NCBI RefSeq assembly: GCF_000159015.1
Contig: NZ_DS999544.1
Span: 62,001-126,000 of the forward strand
Direction: 5' to 3'
Origin: Gleimia coleocanis DSM 15436
GTDB lineage: Bacteria > Actinomycetota > Actinomycetes > Actinomycetales > Actinomycetaceae
DNA length: 64,000 nt
Below the pieces are notes generated by a model, which worked only from the letters and a program-made list of their open reading frames with translations, was not told the origin of the DNA and made no database searches. Numbering within the stretch: the first letter of the stretch is position 1; every line of letters begins with the position of its first letter. Both the position numbers and the translations under genes were made by a program. Below are positions 22,419 through 30,914 of this stretch, in pieces.

Positions 22419-24230
22419 TTAAGAAGCAAACTGCTGCAAATACACAGTCGTATCAGCAGGCACTAACAAACCAGTCTGACCCTCAGCATCCTCAACTGGC
22501 TGCAAATCAGCAGAAGAGAAAACAACCTGCCAACCAGCTGGAACCAACGCCGGCTCAGCAAAAGTAGTAGCCACCACAATCGAGCCACGCATACCAGACT
22601 CAGCGTGTACACCCGTATTGACCAAGGCAAGCTCAAATGCAGCAAAATCTTCTAAACCGGAAACATCATGCAAATCGCCCTCAGCAAGACCCAAATCGCG
22701 ACGCAACTGCAAAAGCAAACGATACCAATGCAAATGAGAATCAGCAGAAGCTAACTGCGTATCCACAGCTAACTCAGCCCACTCCGCCGGCTGTGGCAAC
22801 CAAGTCTGCCCAGTTGGGCTAAAACCAAACCCAGCAGCAGATGCCTCCCAAGGAAGTGGCACGCGACAACCATCACGACCCGCCTCTGCATGCTGAGTGC
22901 GGAAGAAAGCTGGATCCTGCCGAACTGAATCAGGCAAAGTAGTGTGCTCTGGCAAGCCTAACTCCTCACCCTGATACAGGTAAGCAGAACCAGGCAAAGC
23001 CATCATCAACATATGCGCGGCCTTAGCACGTCGTAAAGCTAACGCTGCGTCAGGTTGTTCCTCCCAAGTGCGGATGCCATTAGGGCCCTTACCTGTCTCA
23101 GACAAGCCCATCCGAGACGCCGCGCGAACTACATCATGGTTAGAAAGTACCCAGGTAGTAGTAGCGCCAACAGAATCCATAGCCGCTAAAGAATCCTTAA
23201 TCACCGCACGTAGATCCGCGGCATTCCACTTACAACAGAGGAAATCAAAGTTAAAAGACTGATTCATTTCATCAGCGCGCACAAACTTTTCAATCCCCTG
23301 ACCCGGAGCCACCCAGGCTTCAGCTACCAGAATACGGTCTTGCCCAAACTCATCTAAGACCGAGCGCCAACCGCGGTAGATTTCATGCACACTATCTAAA
23401 TTCCACATTGGTGGTGGAGGCACGTCACTAGCTAACTTGTCGCCGCCATCAACCATGCCCCAGTGGAACTGCCAGTCCGGCAAAGCCGCATCTTTCATTA
23501 GTCCGTGCGCCACATCTACGCGGAAACCATCCACCCCACGTGATAGCCAGAAACGCAAAATGTCATGGAATTCTTCACGCACCTCAGGGTGCTCCCAGTT
23601 CAAATCAGGCTGGGAAGAGTCAAATAAATGCAGGTACCAGGAACGATCATTTTTCCATGCGGAACCTGGGGCATCTGGACGGTCACAGACTCGTGTCCAC
23701 GCAATCGAACCGAAAATTGAAGTCCAATCGTTGGGTGGGAACTTGCCGTCTGTAGTTTCGTTTCCTTCCGCGTCACGACCAGGGCGGAACCAGTAGCGTT
23801 CTCGTTCCGCGGAACCTGGGCCGGCAGCTAAGGCTTCTTGGAACCAGGCGTGTTGATCAGAAGTATGGTTTGGAACTAGGTCTACGATTACTCGTAATCC
23901 TAGTGAGTGTGCGTGATTAAGTAGCGCGTCAGCATCCTCTAAAGTACCGAAAAGTGGGTCAATTGCCCGATAATCAGAAACATCGTAACCCGCGTCCTTT
24001 TGTGGAGAAGCGTAGAAAGGAGACAACCACACTGCATCCGCACCAAGGTCAGCAATATGCTGCAAGCGTGCCGTAATACCAGGCAAATCACCCACGTCAG
24101 GTAGAGTGCCGGCGTTAGAAGCCGCGTAAGAACGCGGATAAATCTGGTAGATTACCGCACTGCGCCACCAGTCATTGGACTGGGAGCCAGAATGCAGCAG
24201 AACAGCGTTAGTGGGGAGTGCAGAAGTCAT
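22419..24230 (-). CDS. GH13 alpha-glucosidase (oligo-1,6-glucosidase / maltase type)
   Basis: Intracellular hydrolase of alpha-glucosides, 603 residues, no signal peptide. GH13 regions in order: GADAVWLSPFYASP, VDLVPNHTS, GFRVDVAHGL with the nucleophile Asp near residue 240, LVAEAW with the acid/base Glu near 300, and LSNHDVVR with the stabilising Asp. It lies 14 bp downstream of the LacI regulator on the same strand and divergent from malEFG. It therefore probably cleaves the maltose or isomalto-oligosaccharides that the transporter brings in. Exact linkage preference cannot be read from sequence. Confidence 0.93.
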   Translation of the reverse strand: MTSALPTNAVLLHSGSQSNDWWRSAVIYQIYPRSYAASNAGTLPDVGDLPGITARLQHIADLGADAVWLSPFYASPQKDAGYDVSDYRAIDPLFGTLEDADALLNHAHSLGLRVIVDLVPNHTSDQHAWFQEALAAGPGSAERERYWFRPGRDAEGNETTDGKFPPNDWTSIFGSIAWTRVCDRPDAPGSAWKNDRSWYLHLFDSSQPDLNWEHPEVREEFHDILRFWLSRGVDGFRVDVAHGLMKDAALPDWQFHWGMVDGGDKLASDVPPPPMWNLDSVHEIYRGWRSVLDEFGQDRILVAEAWVAPGQGIEKFVRADEMNQSFNFDFLCCKWNAADLRAVIKDSLAAMDSVGATTTWVLSNHDVVRAASRMGLSETGKGPNGIRTWEEQPDAALALRRAKAAHMLMMALPGSAYLYQGEELGLPEHTTLPDSVRQDPAFFRTQHAEAGRDGCRVPLPWEASAAGFGFSPTGQTWLPQPAEWAELAVDTQLASADSHLHWYRLLLQLRRDLGLAEGDLHDVSGLEDFAAFELALVNTGVHAESGMRGSIVVATTFAEPALVPAGWQVVFSSADLQPVEDAEGQTGLLVPADTTVYLQQFAS

Positions 24231-24244
24231 AGACCCTCCTTAGG

Positions 24245-25252
24245 TCACGCTAGGGTAGTGGTGGATTCACGAACAACAAGTTCGGAACGGAAAGTCATGG
24301 AGTGGTTTTCAGTAGTTACTCCAGTGATTAAATCGTGCAGGGTGGATACTGCAACTTCAGAAATTTCGCGCACTGGGTGGCGGAAAGTAGTTAGCGGTGG
24401 GTTCGTGAAACTAATTAGTGGAGTGTCGTCGAAACCAATGATTGACAGGTCATCTGGAACTGAGATTCCGGCGGTTTCACAGTATTGTAAGCCACCGAGT
24501 GCCATCATGTCAGAGCCGTAGATGATGGCAGTGCAACCAGCTTCGACGAGTTTCTTAGTCGCTGCTTGACCGCCCTCGAGAGTAAAAAGGGTGTGGGTAA
24601 TGTGAACCGGCTGTTCTGGGTAAAGGGCCTGCATTTCTTTGGTGAAGCTGGCAACTTTGCGGGCAGCGGGAATGAAGCGGGCGGGCCCAACTGCTAAGCC
24701 GATTTCAGAGTGTCCCAGGGTGCGGAGGTGGCGGATTGCTTGGCGCATGGTGAGCGCGTCGTCGAGGGAGAAATCGGGGGCTTGAATAGTTGGGTTTGAG
24801 CCGTTGATGGTTACGAACGGTACTTTTTGTTCAATGAGAGAGTGGTAGCGGTCCGGGTTGGATTCCATGTCGGCGTGTAGGCCGGAGACGAAAATGATGC
24901 CGTTGATGCCGTGGTCAAGGAGTAGTTGCACGTGGGTGTCTTCGGTGACACCACCGGCGCGTTGTGTGCAAAGAATTGGCGTGTATCCGAATGAGGTGAG
25001 GGCAGTTTCTAGGTTTTGTGCGAAGAGTGGGAAAACTGGGTTGGATAGTTCGGGGATGACCAGGCCGATGAGGCGGGTGGGGCGGCGACGCAGTTTTTCG
25101 GGGCGTTCGTAGCCGAGCAGGTCGATGGCAGTGAGGACGGCTTGGCGGGTTTCGGGGGCGACGACGTCTTTTCCGTTGAGTACGCGGGAAACGGTCGCGG
25201 TGGAAACTCCTGCTTGGTCGGCGAGCTTGGCGAGGCTAATCCGATTTGTCAT
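24245..25252 (-). CDS. LacI-family regulator of the maltose/alpha-glucoside locus
   Basis: A 335-residue repressor. The N-terminal helix-turn-helix with hinge (ISLAKLADQAGVSTATVSRVLNG, listed here in part) covers residues 5-60. A periplasmic-binding-protein-like sugar domain follows (about 62-335), with IGLVIPELSNPVFP and IIGFDDTPLISFTNPPLTT. It heads a two-gene unit with the alpha-glucosidase and is transcribed away from malE. The likely operator (25491-25504) is on the malE side. Motif B is at 24572-24578. Confidence 0.93.
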   Translation of the reverse strand: MTNRISLAKLADQAGVSTATVSRVLNGKDVVAPETRQAVLTAIDLLGYERPEKLRRRPTRLIGLVIPELSNPVFPLFAQNLETALTSFGYTPILCTQRAGGVTEDTHVQLLLDHGINGIIFVSGLHADMESNPDRYHSLIEQKVPFVTINGSNPTIQAPDFSLDDALTMRQAIRHLRTLGHSEIGLAVGPARFIPAARKVASFTKEMQALYPEQPVHITHTLFTLEGGQAATKKLVEAGCTAIIYGSDMMALGGLQYCETAGISVPDDLSIIGFDDTPLISFTNPPLTTFRHPVREISEVAVSTLHDLITGVTTENHSMTFRSELVVRESTTTLA

Positions 25253-25598
25253 TACGAAATGTCCTTATTCTGCGGGTGAGCTGGTGGGGAGATGATTTTC
25301 GGGTGGGTTTTTTAGTTTCTTCCCGAGGGCGTTGTGTGACAGGTTCTTTGCAAAAAACGCTACTCAAATCCTTGTAAGATTTTACAGTAAAATTTCAGGA
25401 AATTACCGTCGTTACCAAATTGTATCCAAAAGAAAAGACGGTAATTCAAGGAAAACGAAAACGTAAACGGAATTAATCTAAAAAACTTCTTGAAAGCTGT
25501 TGCAAAACACTGATGAAGTTATTAACCTATTTTCGACATTCCATCAGCGCGGAAGCTGAATGAATGAAATACTCAAAAAATAACTAATAGGAGAAGAA
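25253..25598. promoter_or_regulatory. Divergent control region between lacI and malE
   Basis: No gene is seen in these 346 bp. From left to right: motif B (25324-25330), a perfect 15-bp palindrome ATTTTACAGTAAAAT (25379-25393), and a 10-bp inverted repeat AATTACCGTC (25401-25410) with GACGGTAATT (25437-25446). A LacI-type operator and promoter follow (next entry). Confidence 0.6.
25491..25528 (+). promoter_or_regulatory. Candidate malE promoter with overlapping LacI/cre-type operator
   Basis: TGAAAGCTGTTGCA (25491-25504) matches the cre/LacI-family operator TGAAAGCGCTTTCA at 11 of 14 positions. It overlaps a -35 box TTGCAA (25500-25505), which is followed after 17 bp by TAACCT (25523-25528). 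A repressor bound here would block malEFG. Confidence 0.5.
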
Positions 25599-26843
25599 AT
25601 GCGACGCGGCATTGTACTTGCAACTGTTGCAACTCTGGGCCTGGGCCTGGCAGCTTGTGGCGGCACCGCTGAAAAAGCAGCTGACAAGATGACTGAAGGA
25701 AACGAAGCAGCAACAACCGACGCAGCCCTGACTGTTTGGGTTGATGATAACCGCAAGGAGGCAATTGAAGAAGCAGCTAAAGCATATGAAGAAGCAACCG
25801 GCAATAAAGTTGCTGTTGTTGTTAAGGACATTGTCAAGGTTAAGGATGACTTCCAGACTCAGGTTTCCAACGGTGAAGGTCCAGACATCACTGTTGGCGC
25901 ACACGACTGGTTGGGTGCTTTCGTAGCAAACGGTACTGTTGCTCCACTGGAATTGGGTGACAAGGCTGCTGACTATTCTGAAGTTGCAGTTAAGGCATTC
26001 ACCTACGACGGCAAGGGCTATGGTCTGCCATACGCTATTGAAAACATAGCGGTTATTCGTAACGCTAAACTGGCTGACTCCACCCCAGCAACCTTCGAAG
26101 AATTCGTTGCAAAGGGCAAGGCAGCTAACGTAAAGTACCCATTCCTGGTACAGCTCGGTGAAGAAGGCGACCCATACACCGCATACGCATTCCAGACCTC
26201 CTTCGGCGCACCAGTATTCGAATCTAACGAAAACGGCTACACCGACAAGCTGGCACTGGGCGGCGAAAACGGCGTTAAGTTCGCTGAATGGCTGAAGGCA
26301 AACGGCAAGACCGGCACCGGCCTGCTGGACACCTCCATCAACTACGACATCGCAGTTGAAGCATTCAAGAACGGTGAAGCACCATTCATCATCGGTGGCC
26401 CATGGATGGTAGGCGACTTCCAGAAGGCAGGCATTGAGGTTGCAATCGACCCAATCCCATCCGCAGGTGGTCAGCCAGCACAGCCATTCGTTGGCGTACA
26501 GGGCTTCTACGTATCCTCCAAGTCCAAGAACGCTCTGCTAGCATCCCAGTTCCTCACCGACTTCGTTGGCACCAAGGACGTACAGCTGGCAATCTATAAG
26601 GCTGGTAACCGTACCCCAGCTCTGAAGGCAGCAGCTGAAGAAGCATCCAGCGACGCAGTAACCGCAGGTTTCGCAAAGGTTGCTGAAGGTGCAGTTCCAA
26701 TGCCATCCATCCCAGCAATGGGTACCGTATGGGGCTTCTGGGGCAAGACCGAAGCAGCAATCGTAAACGGTGAAGATCCAAAGGCAGCTTGGGAAAAGAT
26801 GGTTTCTGACATCCAGGCTGAAATCGATAAGCTCGCTAAGTAA
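25599..26843 (+). CDS. malE: Maltose/alpha-glucoside ABC transporter, binding lipoprotein
   Basis: Family-1 sugar-binding protein of a CUT1 transporter, 414 residues. The signal peptide ends in the lipobox LAAC near residue 20. Features are LTVWVDDN at the start of the mature fold, GEGPDITVGAHDWLGAFV, and GEAPFIIGGPWMVGDF. Substrate assignment rests on neighbours (MalF with long P2 loop, alpha-glucosidase, LacI regulator), so maltose or maltodextrin is likely but not proven. GGAG precedes the ATG. Codon use suggests high expression; a stable hairpin after the gene may protect its message. Confidence 0.88.
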   Translation: MRRGIVLATVATLGLGLAACGGTAEKAADKMTEGNEAATTDAALTVWVDDNRKEAIEEAAKAYEEATGNKVAVVVKDIVKVKDDFQTQVSNGEGPDITVGAHDWLGAFVANGTVAPLELGDKAADYSEVAVKAFTYDGKGYGLPYAIENIAVIRNAKLADSTPATFEEFVAKGKAANVKYPFLVQLGEEGDPYTAYAFQTSFGAPVFESNENGYTDKLALGGENGVKFAEWLKANGKTGTGLLDTSINYDIAVEAFKNGEAPFIIGGPWMVGDFQKAGIEVAIDPIPSAGGQPAQPFVGVQGFYVSSKSKNALLASQFLTDFVGTKDVQLAIYKAGNRTPALKAAAEEASSDAVTAGFAKVAEGAVPMPSIPAMGTVWGFWGKTEAAIVNGEDPKAAWEKMVSDIQAEIDKLAK

Positions 26844-26860
26844 TCTACTGGCGTAAAATA

Positions 26861-26903
26861 GACGTGGCGTGTAGGAAGCAGAACTGCTACTACACGCCAC
26901 GTC
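26861..26903 (+). other. Intercistronic hairpin between malE and malF
   Basis: GACGTGGCGTGTAG (26861-26874) pairs perfectly with 26890-26903, and AGCAG/CTGCT extends the stem inside. No T-run follows, so it fits better as an mRNA-stabilising or processing hairpin that keeps malE above malFG, as in the E. coli malE-malF gap. Confidence 0.6.
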
Positions 26904-26928
26904 ATATCCCCATCAAAAGTGAGGACTC

Positions 26929-28533
26929 ATGAAAACAGAGACTGATCGTTCACAGCGATCCACAAAGAAGAAAGAGCAGATGAGTGGCTCCGTTGCCACC
27001 ACGTGGTCTGCTGGCTTCTTCGTAAAACTAGCCCTGATGGCCGGGGTTAATGCCCTGGGTCTTTACATCATAACGGCTGCATTCACCAAGCAATCCTGGA
27101 CTATTTTCGCATTGTCACTCATCACGTTAATCGCTGTTGATTACGTGTACTTCTCTCCACGCACCCTAGCTTTGAAGTACCTAACCCCAGGTTTGGTATT
27201 CCTCCTAACTTTCCAGGTATTCGTAATTGGCTACACCGGCTACGTAGCGTTCACCAACTACGGTGACCGCCACCTGCTGGACAAGGCTTCTGCAGCAGAA
27301 TCCATTCTGCGTCAACGTGTTGACCGTGTAGAAGGCACCGCAGAATACCCACTGACCGTCGTGGAAAAGGATGGTGCACTTGGTTTTGCGATCATCGACG
27401 GCGATGACGTGAAAGTTGGTACCCCAGAAGAACCTTTCGAAAAAGTCGAGGGCGTTAAGCGCGCAGGTAACATTATCGGTAAAATCCCAGGTTGGGAAGT
27501 AGTCAACATCGGTAAACTCGGTGACCGTCAGGCTGAAGTTCTGGGAATGCGCGTGCCGCTATCTGACGATCCTGAAGACGGCCTGGTAGGTACTCAGAAC
27601 GCATCCACCGGTTACGTATTCGAAACCACCATGGAATGGGATGCTAACGCTGAAACCCTCACCGACCTTAAGACCGGCGACGTTTACACCGCAAATGACG
27701 AAACTGGTTTCTTTGAATCCAAGTCCGGTGAAAAGCTTGAAACCGGCTACCGCGTTTGGGTTGGCATCGACAACTTCAAGAAGGCATTCTCTGATTCTCG
27801 TTACGCAGGTCCGTTCTTCAAAGTGCTGGCCTGGACCGTAGCATTCGCCTTCCTCTCTGTAATCACCACCTTCTTGGTAGGTATGGTTCTGGCGCTCGTC
27901 ATGAACGATACCCGTATGAAGGGTCGTAAGGTTTACCGTACGATTATGCTGCTCCCATACGCTTTCCCAGCGTTCATGACAGCATTCCTCTTCGCCGGTA
28001 TGCTCAACCCTAAGTACGGCTTCTTTAACCAGGCATTCTTCGGTGGCGCAGAAATCCCATGGCTCACCGACCCATGGTTGGCTAAGCTTTCTGTACTGGG
28101 CGTAAACCTCTGGATGGGCTTCCCATACATGTTCCTCATCTGTACCGGTGCACTGCAGTCCATCCCAGCTGAACTTAACGAAGCAGCTAAGATCGATGGT
28201 GCATCCGGCTTCCAGATTTGGCGCCACATCACCCTGCCACAGCTGATGATTCAGGTATCCCCACTGTTGATTGCATCCTTCGCATTCAACTTCAATAACT
28301 TCAACCTGATTTACATGCTCACTAAGGGTGGCCCAGCATTCGCTGATGCCTCCGTCCCAGTCGGTCACACCGATATTCTGATCTCCATGGTCTACCAGGT
28401 AGCTGGTCTATCCGGTAAGGCAGCTCGCGACTACGGTCTGGCTTCCGCAATGTCCATCATGATCTTTATCATCGTTGGTACCGTCTCTATGATTAGCTTC
28501 AAGCGTTCTAAGTCTATTGAAGGAGCACAGTGA
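26929..28533 (+). CDS. malF: Maltose/alpha-glucoside ABC transporter, permease MalF
   Basis: Integral membrane subunit, 534 residues, about eight helices. After four N-terminal hydrophobic segments comes a large hydrophilic loop (about residues 115-285), equivalent to the P2 loop of E. coli MalF that contacts the binding protein. The permease domain follows, with the cytoplasmic EAA motif ELNEAAKIDGASGFQIWRHI near 420. This long form supports the MalF assignment over generic CUT1 permeases. Its stop overlaps the malG start. Motif B-like sequence is at 27447-27453. No ATPase gene is nearby. Confidence 0.92.
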   Translation: MKTETDRSQRSTKKKEQMSGSVATTWSAGFFVKLALMAGVNALGLYIITAAFTKQSWTIFALSLITLIAVDYVYFSPRTLALKYLTPGLVFLLTFQVFVIGYTGYVAFTNYGDRHLLDKASAAESILRQRVDRVEGTAEYPLTVVEKDGALGFAIIDGDDVKVGTPEEPFEKVEGVKRAGNIIGKIPGWEVVNIGKLGDRQAEVLGMRVPLSDDPEDGLVGTQNASTGYVFETTMEWDANAETLTDLKTGDVYTANDETGFFESKSGEKLETGYRVWVGIDNFKKAFSDSRYAGPFFKVLAWTVAFAFLSVITTFLVGMVLALVMNDTRMKGRKVYRTIMLLPYAFPAFMTAFLFAGMLNPKYGFFNQAFFGGAEIPWLTDPWLAKLSVLGVNLWMGFPYMFLICTGALQSIPAELNEAAKIDGASGFQIWRHITLPQLMIQVSPLLIASFAFNFNNFNLIYMLTKGGPAFADASVPVGHTDILISMVYQVAGLSGKAARDYGLASAMSIMIFIIVGTVSMISFKRSKSIEGAQ

Positions 28534-29420
28534 TGACTACTAAGACTGTTGAACCGCAGAATAAGAAGAGCTTCGGAAACTGGTTCCGCGAAATTGGTTT
28601 CCGCCACGTTGTTGGCTTCATTGCAATCGTGTACTCAGGTTTCCCAATCCTGTACGTACTCTCTGCAGCACTGAACCCAAACATTGGTACCACCCTAAGC
28701 TCCTCAAACACTCTCTTCGCAGCAGTATCGTTGGAAAACTTTACTGAACTGGGCGAAAAGACCATGTTCTGGACCTGGTTCCTGAACACCCTGGAAATCG
28801 GTATTATCACCGCAATCGGTACCGTGATGATGGGTGCTGCCGCAGCATTCGCATTCTCCCGTTACCGTTTCAAAGGACGTAAGGGATCCCTGCTGGGTCT
28901 GATGGTTATCCAAATGTTCCCACAACTGCTGGCATTCGTAGCAGTCTTCCTGCTGCTCATCACCTTGGGTGATATCGTTCCAGCACTGGGCTTGAACTCC
29001 AAGTATGCGCTGATCGCTGTTTACTTGGGTGGCGCACTGGGTGCAAATACCTTCCTCATGTACGGTACCTTCAACTCCATTCCAATCGAACTGGATGAAG
29101 CTGCTCGTATTGACGGTGCCTCCCACGCCCAGATTTACTGGACCATTGTGCTCCCACTGGTAACCCCAATCCTCGCAGTGGTTGCGCTGTTGTCTTTCAT
29201 TGCTTCCTTCAACGACTTCATCTTGGCATCCGTTGTGCTGACCGGTCAGGAAAACTGGACCGTAGCAATCGGTATGAACAACTGGGTCGGTGGCAACGAA
29301 AAGCACTGGGAATGGTTCACCGCAGGCGCAATCATTGCTTCCCTGCCAATCCTGTCACTGTTCCTATTCCTGCAGAAGTACATTGTTGCAGGTCTGACCG
29401 GTGGTTCCGTGAAGGGCTGA
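28533..29420 (+). CDS. malG: Maltose/alpha-glucoside ABC transporter, permease MalG
   Basis: Second permease subunit, 295 residues, with six hydrophobic helices. The EAA loop ELDEAARIDGASHAQIYW is near residue 190, and the C-terminal LQKYIVAGLTGGSVKG is typical of MalG and reaches the ATPase interface. The ATG at 28533 shares its A with the malF stop and has AGGAG 7 bases upstream; a GTG at 28530 is less well placed. A strong terminator follows. Confidence 0.94.
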   Translation: MTTKTVEPQNKKSFGNWFREIGFRHVVGFIAIVYSGFPILYVLSAALNPNIGTTLSSSNTLFAAVSLENFTELGEKTMFWTWFLNTLEIGIITAIGTVMMGAAAAFAFSRYRFKGRKGSLLGLMVIQMFPQLLAFVAVFLLLITLGDIVPALGLNSKYALIAVYLGGALGANTFLMYGTFNSIPIELDEAARIDGASHAQIYWTIVLPLVTPILAVVALLSFIASFNDFILASVVLTGQENWTVAIGMNNWVGGNEKHWEWFTAGAIIASLPILSLFLFLQKYIVAGLTGGSVKG

Positions 29421-29454
29421 TATTTAAAGAAACTTCACTTCCAGTTTCCTAACT

Positions 29455-29490
29455 GAGGGGACTCGCTAAGGCGAGTCCCCTCACTATTTT
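29455..29490 (+). terminator. malEFG terminator
   Basis: A perfect 12-bp stem GAGGGGACTCGC (29456-29467) with its complement (29472-29483) around TAAG, followed by ACTATTTT. Confidence 0.85.
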
Positions 29491-29506
29491 CCATACCTCA
29501 TTTTCT

Positions 29507-29684
29507 CGAAGCGTAACACACCAAGCTCGTTCACCCCCGAAGCGTAACACTCTGGAAACCCCACCACCGCGTGTTACGCTTCGAGGTTTAGATGCTGTCG
29601 GAGAGTTACTCTCCGAAGATGTAATGAAGCTCAGCGTGTTACGCTCCGGTGGAAAGACCGGGCAGAACGCCCTCGGGAAAATAA
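29507..29684. repeat. Dense motif A cluster with one motif B
   Basis: Motif A cores are at 29511-29518 (+), 29541-29548 (+), 29573-29580 (-) and 29638-29645 (-), with a one-base variant (GTTACTCT) at 29605-29612. Motif B is at 29669-29675. The 29541 and 29573 copies can pair. The gap between malG and the next gene is otherwise empty. Confidence 0.75.
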
Positions 29685-29724
29685 AAATCCGCAGAAACCT
29701 ACCCAACTGCGCTACCATCGAAGT

Positions 29725-29985
29725 ATGGATATCACTTCAAAACTAATCACCGCCGGTGCCGTCGCCGCCGCCGGATTCGTAGCCGATAAAATCGTTGACA
29801 AAGGCTGGGTAATGGTCACCGGACGCCCCGCCCCAAGCAAAGAGGAAGAAGATACCGCAGCACTCGTAGAAGTACTCGTCTTCGCAGCTATCTCTGGCGC
29901 TGTGGTTGCCCTCACTCGCCGCTACGCACTACGCGGAACCAACAAATTCATCGCCAAACGCGAAGCTCGCGCGCTACAAGCCTGA
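29725..29985 (+). CDS. DUF4235 domain small membrane protein
   Basis: An 86-residue protein with two hydrophobic helices (about 7-25 and 48-64) separated by a charged acidic linker (SKEEEDTAAL). The RYALRGTNKF segment and basic C-terminus fit the actinobacterial DUF4235 family. No function is known for the family. It stands alone, with repeats upstream and a hairpin downstream. Confidence 0.75.
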   Translation: MDITSKLITAGAVAAAGFVADKIVDKGWVMVTGRPAPSKEEEDTAALVEVLVFAAISGAVVALTRRYALRGTNKFIAKREARALQA

Positions 29986-30006
29986 AACCAGTAGCGTAAA
30001 CCAAAC

Positions 30007-30039
30007 TTAAGGGGATGCCCACTGCGGGTATCCCCTTAA
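30007..30039. terminator. Hairpin after the DUF4235 gene
   Basis: TTAAGGGGATGCCC pairs with GGGTATCCCCTTAA (one G-T pair) around a 5-base loop. There is no T-run beyond the stem, so it is terminator-like rather than certain. Confidence 0.55.
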
Positions 30040-30119
30040 AACGTTTCAGGGATAAACCAAGGGGAAAACCAGGGCAATACCCAATAGAACGCACACCAAA
30101 AACCACGCAGACTGGAAGT

Positions 30120-30914
30120 ATGAATGAACACGTAACTAACTACCAGCCTGACATCAACACCGGCATCTACGTAAACGCACTAACGAAACACTACCAACGA
30201 GAAGGTGTAACCGTGCCCGCCCTTAACAACGTCACCCTGCACCTCGCGCGCGGCGTACAAGTCGCCATCATGGGCCCCTCAGGATCAGGAAAAACCACCC
30301 TCTTGCATACCCTCGCAGGGATTATCCCACCCACTTCTGGGTCAGTCCGCCTCGAAGGACAAGAACTAGTCGGCATGAAAGAAACCGCATTATCGAAACT
30401 ACGGCTAACACGCTTCGGGTTCGTATTCCAAGATGGGCAGCTACTTCCCGAACTCACTAACGAAGAAAACGTAGCACTACCCCTCATGCTTTCCGGCGTT
30501 GCAAAGCACACGGCAATCAATCAAGCCCAAGCGCAACTAGCCAGCCTCGGCTTAGACGGCTACGGCGCCTACCGCCCCGGACAACTATCCGGCGGACAAG
30601 CCCAACGCGTCGCCATTGCCCGCGCGCTAATCACCCGGCCGCAAGTCGTTTTCGCTGACGAACCCACCGGTGCATTAGACCAAGCCACCAGCGCGGAAGT
30701 AATGAGCGTCCTCACCCAAGTCACCGCCGCAAGTGGAACCACCCTGGTGGTAGTCACCCACGACCAAAACGTAGCGAACTGGCTACAACACGCCATCCAC
30801 ATGCGCGACGGGCAGATAACTTCCGTCGTGCCACGCGCCAGCTGCACGCACGCCGAATCCCATACTGCGTCTGCCGCAGAAACCAATACAGAAATTTCCG
30901 AGGGCGCCAAATGA
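30120..30914 (+). CDS. ABC transporter ATPase of the LolD/MacB type
   Basis: A 264-residue ATPase. Walker A is GPSGSGKTT near residue 50, the Q-loop is in FGFVFQDGQLLPELT, the signature is LSGGQAQR near 155, Walker B is VVFADEPTGALD, and the switch histidine is in VVTHD. The ADEPTGALD wording is typical of the MacB/LolD/FtsE class that works with FtsX-fold permeases, which is what the next gene encodes. I chose ATG 30120 (GGAAG just upstream); the frame is open to 30015 without better support. Motif B (30899-30905) overlaps the C-terminal codons, and the stop overlaps the permease start. Substrate unknown; bacteriocin, peptide or lipoprotein export are usual for the class. Confidence 0.88.
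   Translation: MNEHVTNYQPDINTGIYVNALTKHYQREGVTVPALNNVTLHLARGVQVAIMGPSGSGKTTLLHTLAGIIPPTSGSVRLEGQELVGMKETALSKLRLTRFGFVFQDGQLLPELTNEENVALPLMLSGVAKHTAINQAQAQLASLGLDGYGAYRPGQLSGGQAQRVAIARALITRPQVVFADEPTGALDQATSAEVMSVLTQVTAASGTTLVVVTHDQNVANWLQHAIHMRDGQITSVVPRASCTHAESHTASAAETNTEISEGAK

Noticed and set aside
27559-28368. Minus-strand frame of 269 codons opposite malF
   Set aside because: Shadow of the malF coding strand; composition is unlike any protein in the window.
29507-29684. CRISPR array
   Set aside because: The repeated words are short, face both ways and have irregular spacing. No cas genes are nearby.
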